Positions 53,001 through 58,823 of a DNA stretch of 64,000 bases are shown here, piece after piece. The notes below the pieces were generated by a model, which ran no database searches, had not been told where the DNA came from, and saw only the letters and a list, made by a program, of their open reading frames with translations. Positions within the stretch are counted from its first letter, which is position 1. Each line of letters opens with the position of its first letter. Origin of the DNA: Malania oleifera (taxonomy: Eukaryota > Streptophyta > Magnoliopsida > Santalales > Ximeniaceae). The position numbers and the translations under genes were made by a program. The DNA lies in NCBI RefSeq assembly GCF_029873635.1, contig NC_080418.1, positions 8,275,562 through 8,339,561 of the forward strand. Direction: 5' to 3'.

Positions 53001-54519
53001 CGTTGAAGAATTGAAGGTACTTCAAAGAAGTGTTTGTTGGACTGCATATAAATCATGTAACAATACTGTAATACATCTTGAATTTGGAGTTCTGATGCTT
53101 TTCTTTTCTTTCTATTTGGTGTTGTGTCATATTGAAGTGTTTACTTAGGGTTGTGAGTTGGTGTCAAATTGTTCATGATGTAGGCTCTGATTGCTTGCAG
53201 GCAAGTTTGGTTAAATATAGGCACAGTGGTGCATGTGCACTTATTATTAAATATTCACATACTATGTTGCATGTGTGTGTGTGCGCTTTTTATTTTTATT
53301 TTTGGAGGGGGGGGGGTTTCCATTGGGAGACCTACTGGGCTTGAGCTAGACAATGAGGGGTAGTCCATCCCCCATCTGAAAGCCCTTCCCACCGCTTCCG
53401 CAGATTGGAACATGAGAACTCCAATATGAAAATCCCATGCTCTCTAACCATTGGGATGCCCCCTGGTGACAAGTTGAATGTAGGTTTTGTATATGGGTGT
53501 GTGTGCACACACAGTTTTTAGACATTTTATCCATGTGTACGCTTGGAGGGTGAGTCTTGACATAATGGTAAGGGTGACTGGTTTACATCATGGAACTGTC
53601 CCTCTCCAAATGCGGATTTAAGGCTGTGTATGTCATGTTCCAACGTGGTTTAAGAGCCTGTTGCAGTGTGCTATTTCTTTCTTTCTTTATTTCTTCTTCT
53701 TCTTCCTTTTTTTTGAATAAATAAATACACCAGCTCTGGTGCAAATTCTCTGAGATCTTGTGTGTTTCAATTTGAAGCATTCTGGTAGAGATTGCTTTTC
53801 TTGGATGTGATGCATTTTGTCAGCCATATCGGATTCCGTGAATTTTAGAAGATGAGGGTGGTTGATGAACAAAATAATATGGCATCCAATCCCTAGTTAT
53901 TTATAATCTTCCTGAGAGGGTATAGATAGGGGTAATGTTTGTCCTCATGAATCAGAATTGTTGCCTGAGCTGTGCATTCTTCTTCCCAAGCACACAGCTT
54001 GGTTGTACAATCAATATACGTGAATTTCTCAAACACGAGGGAGGAGCAAAAACATATTTTTCATCGATATAGAAGAGTGCCACTCTCATTCGCTGTTGAT
54101 TATATCTCTTCAATTTTGATGTGTTATCATTTGCCATTCTTGGACAAGAAGTAGCTAATACTGATATCCTCTTGTGCTAACAAGTTCTTGAAAAATCCAG
54201 GGCACCAAGTGGACTAAAATTACAGTGTTTAATGCAGCTGAGAGACTGTATATTAGCATTAACTATCCTATCTACCACAAAAGTGATATTACTTTGTCTA
54301 CAAAATTCTATTCCATTTTTGATAAATAATTTGAAGCCAAAATTTTCCCTTGCAGTAATGCTCATTTTACACATTGCTTTGGTCATTGATGACTGGGAAC
54401 CATATGTAGGTGGAGGACATGTTGAAAAGAAGTTTTGCTGAATTTCATGCTCAGAAGATGCTTCCAGAAAAGCAACAACTTCTAATGGTGAAGCTTGCTC
54501 AGCCTATAAAAACTATTGA
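20985..54519 (+). CDS. SKI2: SKI2-type DExH RNA helicase (5' 17 exons, gene continues past 64000)
   Basis: Ski2 is the helicase of the cytosolic SKI complex (with SKI3 and SKI8) that threads mRNA into the exosome for 3'-5' decay. Exons: 20985-21119, 24489-24746, 25805-26065, 26157-26225, 26449-26530, 27968-28146, 28274-28381, 29054-29155, 29354-29554, 29695-29805, 37986-38053, 38269-38647, 39067-39222, 39312-39422, 39662-39715, 52759-53016, 54410-54519. All junctions are GT-AG and phases agree, giving 880 codons plus two bases without a stop. Motifs: FQKE about 361-364, AHTSAGKT 379-386 (Walker A, K385), DEVH 469-472, SAT 500-502, [14 protein letters not shown] 745-758, [10 protein letters not shown] 782-791. 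The N-terminal region matches plant SKI2 ([26 protein letters not shown]). Plant SKI2 is about 1340 residues, so the arch and C-terminal helical domain lie downstream. MTR4/HEN2 are less likely given this N-terminus. Confidence 0.95.
21120..24488 (+). other. SKI2 intron 1 (3369 bp)
   Basis: Contains a poly-A run at about 21429-21448 and a (GA)n run at 23245-23274. An open frame of 66 codons on the plus strand at 23090-23290 has no recognised domain and ends in the GA repeat. No transposon ends were recognised, though parts of 22300-23400 may be old repeats. Confidence 0.8.
23245..23274. repeat. (GA)n microsatellite
   Basis: Pure GA run of about 24 bases, slightly extended by imperfect units, in intron 1. 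Confidence 0.9.
24489..24746 (+). CDS. SKI2: SKI2 exon 2
   Basis: Reads [20 protein letters not shown], then [12 protein letters not shown] and [15 protein letters not shown], all conserved in plant SKI2. Acceptor ttag at 24488, donor gtatgg at 24747. 86 codons, phase 0. Confidence 0.95.
24885..25494. mobile_element. hAT-like MITE in SKI2 intron 2
   Basis: Ends CAATGTTTTAAAATGC and (reverse complement of the right end) CAGTGTTTTAAAAGGC, with flanks agatatag (24877-24884) and aggtaaag (25495-25502) that agree at six of eight positions, fitting an old 8-bp hAT duplication. The interior carries the scattered cttgaggct/gccttaag phrases common in this MITE type. No coding capacity. Confidence 0.65.
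25805..26065 (+). CDS. SKI2: SKI2 exon 3
   Basis: Reads [40 protein letters not shown] and [20 protein letters not shown]. Acceptor ctag at 25804, donor gtaagt at 26066. 87 codons, phase 0. Confidence 0.95.
26157..26225 (+). CDS. SKI2: SKI2 exon 4
   Basis: Reads [20 protein letters not shown], then ENL. Short intron of 91 bp before it. Donor gtcagt at 26226. 23 codons, phase 0. Confidence 0.9.
26449..26530 (+). CDS. SKI2: SKI2 exon 5
   Basis: Reads [18 protein letters not shown], a strongly conserved plant SKI2 block, and ends after the first base of a glycine codon. Donor gtgtgt at 26531. Confidence 0.93.
26531..27967 (+). other. SKI2 intron 5 (1437 bp)
   Basis: No repeat ends, gene or RNA recognised. 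Unremarkable T-rich intron sequence. Confidence 0.7.
27968..28146 (+). CDS. SKI2: SKI2 exon 6
   Basis: Acidic, serine-rich stretch ([37 protein letters not shown]) in the low-conservation linker before the helicase core. It completes the split glycine codon and ends QQQKE in phase 0. Confidence 0.88.
28274..28381 (+). CDS. SKI2: SKI2 exon 7
   Basis: Reads [20 protein letters not shown] and [12 protein letters not shown], the Q-motif-like entry into the helicase core. 36 codons, phase 0. Confidence 0.95.
28382..29053 (+). other. SKI2 intron 7 (672 bp)
   Basis: Ordinary intron with poly-T runs. Nothing recognised. Confidence 0.7.
29054..29155 (+). CDS. SKI2: SKI2 exon 8 (motif I)
   Basis: Reads [20 protein letters not shown] followed by [14 protein letters not shown]. 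The AHTSAGKT Walker A loop binds ATP phosphate. 34 codons, phase 0. Confidence 0.97.
29354..29554 (+). CDS. SKI2: SKI2 exon 9 (motifs Ia, Ib)
   Basis: Reads [40 protein letters not shown] and [28 protein letters not shown] and TTEILRSM contact RNA in this family. 67 codons, phase 0. Confidence 0.97.
29695..29805 (+). CDS. SKI2: SKI2 exon 10 (motifs II, III)
   Basis: Reads [20 protein letters not shown] and [20 protein letters not shown] coordinates Mg-ATP and SAT couples hydrolysis to unwinding. 37 codons. Donor gtagtg at 29806 is an off-consensus GT but the only one that keeps the frame. Confidence 0.96.
29806..29942 (+). other. start of SKI2 intron 10 (intron 29806-37985, 8180 bp)
   Basis: Short unique stretch before the LINE. 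The whole intron holds a LINE (29959-32065) and a copia element (33145-37893); only about 1.3 kb is original intron. Confidence 0.8.
29943..29958. repeat. LINE target-site duplication, left copy
   Basis: aactttgcgccaaatt matches 32066-32081 (aactttgtgccaaatt) at 15 of 16 positions. Confidence 0.85.
29959..32065 (+). mobile_element. L1-type LINE with most of ORF2 deleted
   Basis: Flanked by a 16-bp duplication with one mismatch, as expected for target-primed insertion. Plus-strand reading in broken frames gives ORF1-like sequence: [11 protein letters not shown] and a serine/glycine-rich GGKRP-type middle at 30300-30560, then the GGGCC-rich section (30670-30960) typical of plant LINE ORF1 C-terminal regions, then [19 protein letters not shown] near 31640-31700. 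A T-rich 3' UTR with (CT)n follows at 32009-32036. No endonuclease, RT or zf-RVT region is present, so the copy joins ORF1 to the 3' end. The tail is short (tattagaaaagaaa). Confidence 0.75.
32009..32036. repeat. (CT)n microsatellite
   Basis: About 14 CT units near the LINE 3' end. Confidence 0.9.
32082..33144 (+). other. SKI2 intron 10, stretch between LINE and copia element
   Basis: No gene. Contains a poly-G run at 33061-33075 and a possible old MITE start (caatgttttggaactggacc near 32664) whose other end I could not place. Confidence 0.6.
33145..33309 (+). repeat. 5' LTR of intron-10 copia
   Basis: Starts TGTTAGAGGTAATTTATG and ends near TTTTAATCA. A TATA-like tgttataaacag lies at about 33257-33268. 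Matches 37732-37893 with scattered changes. Confidence 0.88.
33313..33323 (+). other. copia primer binding site
   Basis: TGGAATCAGAG, one change from the usual Met-tRNA complement, a few bases after the LTR. Confidence 0.75.
33892..34705 (+). pseudogene. copia gag (intron 10)
   Basis: Reads [20 protein letters not shown], the usual copia gag opening, then [11 protein letters not shown], a stop, [11 protein letters not shown] and [28 protein letters not shown] in the UBN2 pattern. Ends in a CCHC-type knuckle [13 protein letters not shown] at 34660-34702 with a stop inside. Several stops. Confidence 0.88.
34706..34935 (+). pseudogene. copia gag-protease linker with protease core deleted
   Basis: After the zinc knuckle the frame shows an alanine/proline-rich linker and then [13 protein letters not shown] sequence that runs straight into [11 protein letters not shown]. 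No DSGA active site occurs, so the protease has been lost by deletion. Confidence 0.65.
34936..35815 (+). pseudogene. copia integrase (intron 10)
   Basis: Pre-integrase block [20 protein letters not shown], then [14 protein letters not shown] completing the zinc site, then [29 protein letters not shown] and broken reading through [16 protein letters not shown] sequence near 35395-35430. [20 protein letters not shown] and the GCVSFVH / [17 protein letters not shown] block follow. Multiple frameshifts. Confidence 0.9.
36180..36930 (+). pseudogene. copia reverse transcriptase (intron 10)
   Basis: Reads [40 protein letters not shown], then shifted [37 protein letters not shown], and the catalytic [14 protein letters not shown] near 36735-36780. 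[20 protein letters not shown] follows. Frameshifts near 36327, 36520 and 36905 and several stops. Confidence 0.92.
36915..37700 (+). pseudogene. copia RNase H (intron 10)
   Basis: Reads [20 protein letters not shown], a duplicated segment, [20 protein letters not shown], then [32 protein letters not shown] and [20 protein letters not shown], with DLFTKAL near the end. All are standard copia RNase H blocks. A stop follows AGSPFD and a frameshift occurs near 37430. Confidence 0.92.
36991..37050 (+). repeat. 30-bp in-frame tandem duplication in copia pol
   Basis: Two adjacent copies of a 30-bp unit starting gtgccagatatgggtgattt. They keep frame and add [10 protein letters not shown] twice. Confidence 0.9.
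37717..37731 (+). other. copia polypurine tract
   Basis: gcttgagggggag directly before the 3' LTR start at 37732. Confidence 0.9.
37732..37893 (+). repeat. 3' LTR of intron-10 copia
   Basis: Starts TGTTAGAGGTTATTTATG, ends TTTTCATCA, matching 33145-33309. Confidence 0.9.
37986..38053 (+). CDS. SKI2: SKI2 exon 11
   Basis: Reads [20 protein letters not shown], continuing directly from SAT in exon 10 across the 8.2-kb intron. Ends two bases into a glycine codon. Donor gtaagt at 38054. Confidence 0.95.
38269..38647 (+). CDS. SKI2: SKI2 exon 12
   Basis: Reads [20 protein letters not shown], then a low-complexity basic and glycine-rich linker, then [12 protein letters not shown] leading to RecA domain 2. 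The linker is variable among plants. 127 codons counting the split glycine, no stops. Confidence 0.95.
39067..39222 (+). CDS. SKI2: SKI2 exon 13 (motif IV)
   Basis: Reads [57 protein letters not shown] is motif IV. 52 codons, phase 0. Confidence 0.96.
39312..39422 (+). CDS. SKI2: SKI2 exon 14
   Basis: Reads [46 protein letters not shown] is diagnostic of Ski2-like helicases. 37 codons, phase 0. Confidence 0.97.
39662..39715 (+). CDS. SKI2: SKI2 exon 15 (motif V)
   Basis: Reads [18 protein letters not shown]. 18 codons, phase 0. Donor gtgagt at 39716 opens the 13-kb intron 15. Confidence 0.97.
39716..40359 (+). other. start of SKI2 intron 15 (intron 39716-52758, 13043 bp)
   Basis: About 640 bp of ordinary intron, ending in poly-T and poly-G runs at 40306-40349, before the gypsy element. 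Confidence 0.75.
40360..40879 (-). repeat. 3' LTR of intron-15 gypsy
   Basis: Matches 50916-51425. Right edge set by ATCGTGACA and the polypurine tract that follows. The left edge near tgaagcaggcc is approximate. Confidence 0.82.
40880..40896 (-). other. gypsy polypurine tract
   Basis: Minus strand reads AAGTGGGAGAGAA directly before TGTCACG. Confidence 0.85.
41357..41538 (-). repeat. 91-bp tandem duplication in gypsy integrase region
   Basis: Two nearly identical adjacent copies starting caacagtattcttccttgat and caacaatattcttccttgat (41357 and 41448). Ninety-one is not a multiple of three, so it shifts frame. Confidence 0.9.
41400..42330 (-). pseudogene. gypsy integrase (intron 15)
   Basis: Minus-strand reading gives [20 protein letters not shown], the zinc-site cysteine pair, then [17 protein letters not shown] with the first catalytic aspartate. 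[20 protein letters not shown] and [20 protein letters not shown] carry the second, and [20 protein letters not shown] the glutamate position, where Q-T-E is replaced by M-K. Stops and shifts are present. Confidence 0.85.
42330..43600 (-). pseudogene. gypsy reverse transcriptase and RNase H (intron 15)
   Basis: The RT opening reads [54 protein letters not shown] (43576-43430). Later blocks recur in broken frames, such as SWTHQLLKL and [10 protein letters not shown] for RNase H near 42720. Numerous stops. Confidence 0.82.
43700..44820 (-). pseudogene. gypsy gag C-terminus and protease region (intron 15)
   Basis: Minus-strand frames contain [20 protein letters not shown] near 44380-44310, a CCHC-like knuckle with altered spacing, and IQGMNFLRE near 43920, resembling the D-I-GM-WL protease block. 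At 44790-44640 the frame resembles gypsy gag ([18 protein letters not shown]). The rest of gag resumes at 48202-48237 beyond the Mutator-like element. Confidence 0.75.
44794..44802. repeat. MULE target-site duplication, left copy
   Basis: ttgagctct, identical to 48193-48201. Nine bases is the usual Mutator duplication. Confidence 0.88.
44803..45015. repeat. left terminal inverted repeat region of Pack-MULE
   Basis: Pairs with 47900-48192. Contains a poly-A run at 44824-44843 and aatctcgct / agcgagattt motifs in both orientations. Confidence 0.8.
45245..47613 (-). pseudogene. captured Aux/IAA auxin-response repressor gene fragment
   Basis: Aux/IAA proteins are nuclear repressors that bind ARFs and are degraded with TIR1/AFB in response to auxin. 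Minus-strand exon pieces in order: 47613-about 47523 ([14 protein letters not shown], just before domain II), 46708-46393 ([10 protein letters not shown], the domain II degron where GWPP has become [24 protein letters not shown], domain III), 46127-46004 ([24 protein letters not shown], domain IV with the W codon changed to TAG), 45530-45469 ([20 protein letters not shown]) and 45372-45245 ([15 protein letters not shown], then a non-homologous tail to TAG). Introns keep usable GT-AG sites and phases agree from exon 2 on. Domain I (LxLxL) and the start are absent. The stop, G-to-E degron change and lost N-terminus show a non-functional copy of an IAA8/9/27-type gene. Confidence 0.9.
45760..45815. 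repeat. 28-bp tandem duplication in Aux/IAA intron
   Basis: Two adjacent copies of cctaaaaatgttgctcgaaa plus tagaccaa. Confidence 0.9.
47614..48192. repeat. right terminal region of Pack-MULE
   Basis: AT-rich filler to about 47890, then a tandem pair of gtgcacagcaaatctcgcta units (47890-47940) and several aatctcgctactcc / gtagcgagattt palindromes, then the inverted repeat that pairs with the left end. Confidence 0.75.
48193..48237 (-). pseudogene. gypsy gag remnant between MULE and copia fragment
   Basis: Starts with the second copy of the 9-bp duplication. On the minus strand it reads [11 protein letters not shown], a gypsy gag motif that continues into the gag part at 44793. Confidence 0.7.
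48238..48397 (-). repeat. copia 3' LTR (intron 15)
   Basis: Minus strand starts TGTTACAGGTTATTTATG and ends TTTTAATCA, about 160 bp, matching the intron-10 LTRs. Confidence 0.9.
48398..50760 (-). pseudogene. copia integrase-RT-RNase H remnant (intron 15)
   Basis: From 50623 down: [20 protein letters not shown] and [20 protein letters not shown] (integrase), [20 protein letters not shown], then [20 protein letters not shown] (49750-49690, RT start), [32 protein letters not shown] (about 49245), [12 protein letters not shown], and [20 protein letters not shown] to [14 protein letters not shown] and [18 protein letters not shown] (RNase H). Frameshifts and stops break it into pieces. It retains a few residues lost in the intron-10 copy. 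Confidence 0.9.
50761..50902 (-). other. chimeric junction and gypsy 5' leader
   Basis: 50761-50793 repeats the agttataacacttttgctta stretch that also lies in the right LTR at 50962. The rest is short leader sequence ending at the primer site. The join to the copia fragment has microhomology (actagttataac). Confidence 0.7.
50903..50913 (-). other. gypsy primer binding site
   Basis: Minus strand TGGTATCAAAG, two bases from the LTR start at 50916. Confidence 0.8.
50916..51425 (-). repeat. 5' LTR of intron-15 gypsy (510 bp)
   Basis: Matches 40360-40879. Left edge set by the primer binding site. The right edge reads cgtgata where the other copy has cgtgaca. Confidence 0.85.
51426..52758 (+). 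other. end of SKI2 intron 15
   Basis: Ordinary intron sequence with a G-rich stretch (52309-52337), a CA/TG run (52573-52610) and poly-T before the acceptor ccttgcag. No gene recognised. Confidence 0.7.
52759..53016 (+). CDS. SKI2: SKI2 exon 16 (motif VI)
   Basis: Reads [20 protein letters not shown], then [20 protein letters not shown] with the arginine fingers, then [20 protein letters not shown] and LRVEELK at the start of the winged helix. Joins motif V of exon 15 in frame across 13 kb. 86 codons, phase 0. Confidence 0.97.
53017..54409 (+). other. SKI2 intron 16 (1393 bp)
   Basis: Contains a poly-G run (53306-53316), an old repeat-like stretch at 53320-53470 (accattgggatgccccctgg) and a degenerate SINE at 53555-53700. 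Confidence 0.75.
53555..53700 (+). mobile_element. degenerate Au-like SINE
   Basis: Shows the order of an Au SINE: an acataatggtaaggg head, an aactgtccctctccaaatgc plus ggatttaaggctgtgtatgt middle and a gcctgttgcagtgtgctatt tail followed by a T-rich end. Box motifs are eroded. No duplication was identified. Confidence 0.5.
54410..54519 (+). CDS. SKI2: SKI2 exon 17
   Basis: Reads [37 protein letters not shown]. Ends two bases into a codon, donor gtaagg at 54520. The next expected block (the GEPAIEDYY-type sequence of plant SKI2) is not in the window, so intron 17 exceeds 9.4 kb. Confidence 0.93.
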
Positions 54520-55880
54520 GTAAGGACTGTTTCTATTTTTTGTTGCTGCACAGTGAAGAAACTGGTTATGAAAACGCGTTTGTTAGTTTTTACAAAAATT
54601 GAAAACATTTATGGTTTTCAGTTGTTGTAGCAGCGTGCTACTACAGTAATTTAGTATCCAAAATTGACTTTCTTGGATTAAATCATTCATCCGATACTAA
54701 ATTTTTAATTAAATTTAAAATCAAATGACCATGTGAATTAAAAATATAATTAAATAAAAATATCCATAAAATTTTTAGATTTTTGAAAAAATAAAATGAA
54801 AATAATTCAAAAACATAGTTGTCAAATCGACATGACTTTTGAATCGAATTGAATTGTAAGATTCTGTACAAAATTTGAAAAATCAATTCCAAATGACTTG
54901 CATATATGCACAACAAGTAAGATAGTAAAAATACACTGAACTTTATGGTGTTGAATAACAAAATAGTCATTTTTAATGCATGGGCTTGCTCTAACAACTT
55001 AAACAAGAAAAAGTAAGTAAAAAACATAAACAAAACTTATTAAGATATAAAAAATAATAAAAATGAGATCTTTTAATATAGAGAGTGGATAGAGCAGTGT
55101 GCCAACCAAAAGCTCACCCTCCTAATCGACTTTGGTTTTCTTCTCAAGACTGATTTCCTTCCCTAACTTAGGTTTTCTTTTAATCTTCTCTCTTGGAGGA
55201 CAGAACTCATGTAAATAGAAAATATAAATCCATCGTGAGAATGGGAAAAAATTTAAAGATCTTTAAGTTGGGTTATCGAGGGGTTGGATCTTGATCTTAC
55301 AATTCATACAATTCGACAATTCACTAGGCGAATCATATGATTCATCTCGATTCAAAGCCTTTTGCTATTCTCCAATGCCATTCGAACCAATTTATGCCTT
55401 TCTCGATATGAATCATACGATTTGAATTGAGAATCATATGATTCTAACAACTTGACAAAAAAATCATTTTTTCACCATTTTCAATTGTCATGTACAATGT
55501 GATTGTTCTTGGTGCACTAAAAAATAATTTTAAAAATATAATAATTAAATGAAGTTATTATGATGAATTTCTATTTTTTATTCTACTATTTTCCAATTTA
55601 TATTTTTTGCATTTTTCTTATTGTAATCGTATCTTCTATTGTAATTTGATTCAAGGACAAGGATGAACATGAATTCAGTTAGGTTTTTAATTTATTTTAG
55701 AAATTCTAACCAAAGAAGTTGCTAGGTTTCAGTTTTTAGTTTCTGTTTAAGAGTTTCAGTTTTCATTTTTGGTTTCCATTTTCATAATTTTTGATAGTGA
55801 TACCAAATGACCGCTAAGTATGTCAAGGGCAGAATTTTTAGTTTACAACTTGTTTGCTGGATTGTACATGTTTCTTCATA
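54520..55880 (+). other. start of SKI2 intron 17, possible old MITE
   Basis: AT-rich. Between about 54818 and 55460 there are many gaatcgaattgaatcg-like and aatcatatgattc palindromes, with weakly inverted ends (gttgtcaaatcg and, reversed, gttgttagaatc), which suggests an eroded MITE. No gene. Confidence 0.45.
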
Positions 55881-56240
55881 TTAATTCATTTTTGCTTCAT
55901 GCGATGATGTGGGTTTTGTTTAATGTTATAACACCAATTTTGTTTCTTTTGGCTTGTATTATGTTCATAAATGGATGAGCCACCCTCACAGCCAATGATA
56001 TCATGAAAGACTTCCAGGAGATACCATGAACTTCTTTCAGAATCTATCCACCGGAATCCCACATCCGACCTCCTTCCTCGCAACCATGACTGTAATAGCC
56101 CTTGACTCTAACATGACATAGTTTATCATATTTCCTCAACCCAAAATCTTACATGCATGTTTCTCAATCTCTTCTACAGCCAGAGTGTTCCCCTGTACCC
56201 TAACCTTCATCAAACCCTTACTAGAGAAGTATGATCTGAT
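55880..56240 (-). pseudogene. LINE ORF1-like fragment
   Basis: Minus-strand reading in broken frames gives MKVRVQGNTLAVEEIEKHAC and GRRSDVGFRWIDSERSSWYL, in the style of plant LINE ORF1 N-terminal regions. Short and interrupted, so the call is tentative. Confidence 0.4.
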
Positions 56241-56589
56241 TGGGTATCAAAGGGGAGATCATTGTTTTGATCAACAAAAAATGCTTATGCTTCATGTATA
56301 AGGAAAAGGGAAGATCTTTGCACATAACTGAAAAACTGACTCGTCTCTTCTGCATATCTCTGTTGGAGTGATGATGGCTGTTGAAGGAACTGCACCTCTT
56401 CCTCTTATAAAAGGCACCGAAGCCATGGGTGAAGACCTTGAGAGCTCCCAATCACTTTGTCATGGTATGGCTGTGACTGTGAGTGAATGCTTTGGGTCGA
56501 TTATCGGTGGAAAGGATACCAGTTGGTGGCTATTCAGATGTTCTGTGTTCCAGATATAGTCGAGGCATGGATGGAAGAAAATTCAGGAA

Positions 56590-57170
56590 GCAATGAAGGT
56601 GCTTTCTCCAGATGTGTATGTTCTTTGTTATAATAGTTTAGAAGAGCACCCCATCTATTTCTTAATTGTGATTTTGTCTGTAGAGTGGAATAAGTCACTT
56701 GGTTTATCGGGAGAGAGTTGGGCTTCTCCAGCGATGGAGGAATTTTTGGCAGTTTCATTTCTTGGTTTTGGATGGAGAAATGACAGGGCAGGAGTATGGA
56801 AATGCGCATATTTAGCAGTGCTGTGGGGGTTATGGTTAGAATGTAATGCACGTATTTTTTTGGGGAAGAAGTTGAATTTTTTGCTGGTTTGGGGGAAAAT
56901 TCATTACTTGGCATCGATTTGATATGTTGTCTATGGGTACTTCGAAAGAGTGAACTTCTCAGATATTCAACAGGATTGGAGTTATTTGCTAAGTTGGTTA
57001 TTTGTGCTGGTTGTTTTTGTTTGTTTCTATTTCTTTCTTGTTCTGTTTGTTGTATTTCCTATCTGGTTTGTTCCAGATTTTTTCTAGGAAGATGTCTTAT
57101 TATCCTTTTTGTATATTCCCAATCTATTAATGAAAATTACTCTTTTGCTATAAGAAAAAAGAGAAAAGCA
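56590..57170 (+). mobile_element. LINE 3' fragment (ORF2 C-terminus and 3' end)
   Basis: Plus-strand reading gives VWKCAYLAVLWGLWLECNAR followed by IFLGKK, the well-known C-terminal block of plant L1 ORF2 after the zf-RVT domain. After a frameshift it continues into an FSDIQQDW-like piece and a T-rich 3' UTR ending ttaatgaaaattactctttt then gctataagaaaaaag, the usual plant LINE 3' terminus. Confidence 0.8.
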
Positions 57171-57229
57171 ACTCAAACCACTTCAGCCAGACGCTGCAAT
57201 GTTTTGATTGCAGCTCATCGAATGTGGAC

Positions 57230-58425
57230 AGAGATCACTAGCACGAACAACTGTCTATTTTTTTTCAATGAATTAAAGCTTTGTCTTATGGCAATGGAGC
57301 AAATCTGGTGAGTATGGTAAAGAAAGGAGGAGATATGGGAAGGAAAGCCTGACCATGCAGATCATTGAGGGTTTGTGAAAAGAAATTCATTTCCACTTTT
57401 GGGAAATATGCAAATTCGAATTTTGAAGCTGGCAAAGATACTTAGGCGTCCAATACTGAAAAGACTCATAATTGCTTGAAAACTTGGCTTAGTCGCAATG
57501 AGAATCTTAGATGAAAAGAGGGAAGCTGCATGGGCTGTCATCGGGGGCTCATAATGAAGCCTATAAAGAGGTACTATTGTTGGGAGATCCAAGTCAAATG
57601 TGCCTTCTTCCAAGGTCCATACTTCTTGGGCACGAATGGTCAGGCAAAGCAAGGAAAGGCCACTGGAAGGCCGGAGGAATAAAGGGGCAGTGGAGGCTGT
57701 TTGGGGGGAAGACAAAGATACAGAGAAAGAGAGTGCCAATTTGATCTTCGAATCAAATGGATTGTGGTTTTTCTATACAGAGAGCTTCGTGTTTAGATGC
57801 CGGCTTGAACTAAGAGGACAATTTCCAAGATGCCATGGAAGACCAAGCTTTAGTTCATCTGTCTTATGACAAATTCCGCTGTTCCCAGTTTCGCACCAAT
57901 TTTTGCAATGATGGACCTCGGGGACGGTCAGGTGAACACTACATCTTTTGGGAGTGCTTGTCCAGATTTGATGTTGCTTCAAACTAACTTTGCTTAGTCA
58001 TTGTGCCATAGAGAGTTAACAAAAGGGGGTCCTCCACAACTACGGACTATTTGGAGGATGAATGAGAAAACTTTGCCATTTAGGATCTTCTAGATGAGTT
58101 GGGTCTGAATTTTGGAAAATTCTAGCATGGAGAGTTATGTTGAAGATAGAGGAACTTGGGAAAAAAAAAAAAGCTAGGAAATTGAGCAGGGAATTGGATA
58201 GGTTAGTGTGGGATAATTATAACGAAGGTGGCAAGTCCTTGGGAGGTCTCAGTAGTGTCAAATGAAGATTCTTTGTTGGAATATTTGGGGGTTAGGAGGA
58301 AGGTGGCGAAAAGAGAGTGGTGAAGGAGTCAGTTAATAAGATCAACCTCGACATCTTATTTCTACAGTAGAATGGGAGAAGTTGGAACTTTCCTAATCTG
58401 AAGCATTTGGGACTCATCGATATCC
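57230..58425 (+). mobile_element. LINE fragment with ORF2 start
   Basis: At 58262 the plus strand reads MKILCWNIWGLGG, the standard start of plant LINE ORF2 (endonuclease domain), and in another frame KINLDILFLQ follows before the sequence is cut off at about 58425 by the LTR element. Upstream to about 57230 is broken sequence that probably belongs to ORF1. It is separate from the 3' fragment before it, so the two are not a simple single copy. Confidence 0.65.
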
Positions 58426-58746
58426 GAGAGGAAGGGGAAGGGAGGAGAGAGGAGATACCAAGGGGAAAACTCACGTTCAATTTCAATTCAAATTCATCAA
58501 CAATTCCTACATCATGGCTTTCACACACTATTTATAATAAGAAAGCCTCTAAAAACATGAAATTACACAAACTCCTAAAACTAAATTACATTACAAACAT
58601 GCCCCAGAATTACACAAATATTACAAATAGGCTTCAAAAATACACATAAAAAACCTACTAATTAAACCCAAAAATTCTCAATAAAATTCCTCTTAAGTAG
58701 TCTCTAAAATGGATCTTCCCAAAGTCTTGCTTCTTGTCCTATATCA
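58426..58746 (-). repeat. 3' LTR of short gypsy element (outer end missing)
   Basis: Matches 60630-60986 nearly base for base through ataccaaggggaaaactcac and aagtcttgcttcttgtccta. Inner end ctatatca, then ctcccccagttag (polypurine tract on the minus strand). Confidence 0.88.
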
Positions 58747-58760
58747 CTCCCCCAGTTAGA
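58747..58760 (-). other. polypurine tract of short gypsy element
   Basis: Minus strand reads AACTGGGGGAG before TGATATAGG. Confidence 0.8.
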
Positions 58761-58823
58761 AAAAATTCAGCCTCGAATTTTGAAATGTTGTAGGATCAAA
58801 AGGGAGAAGCAAACTTGGACTCT

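Noticed and set aside
56534..56914. 126-codon minus-strand frame as a gene.
   Set aside because: It is the reverse of the LINE ORF2 C-terminal block, which is recognisable on the plus strand.
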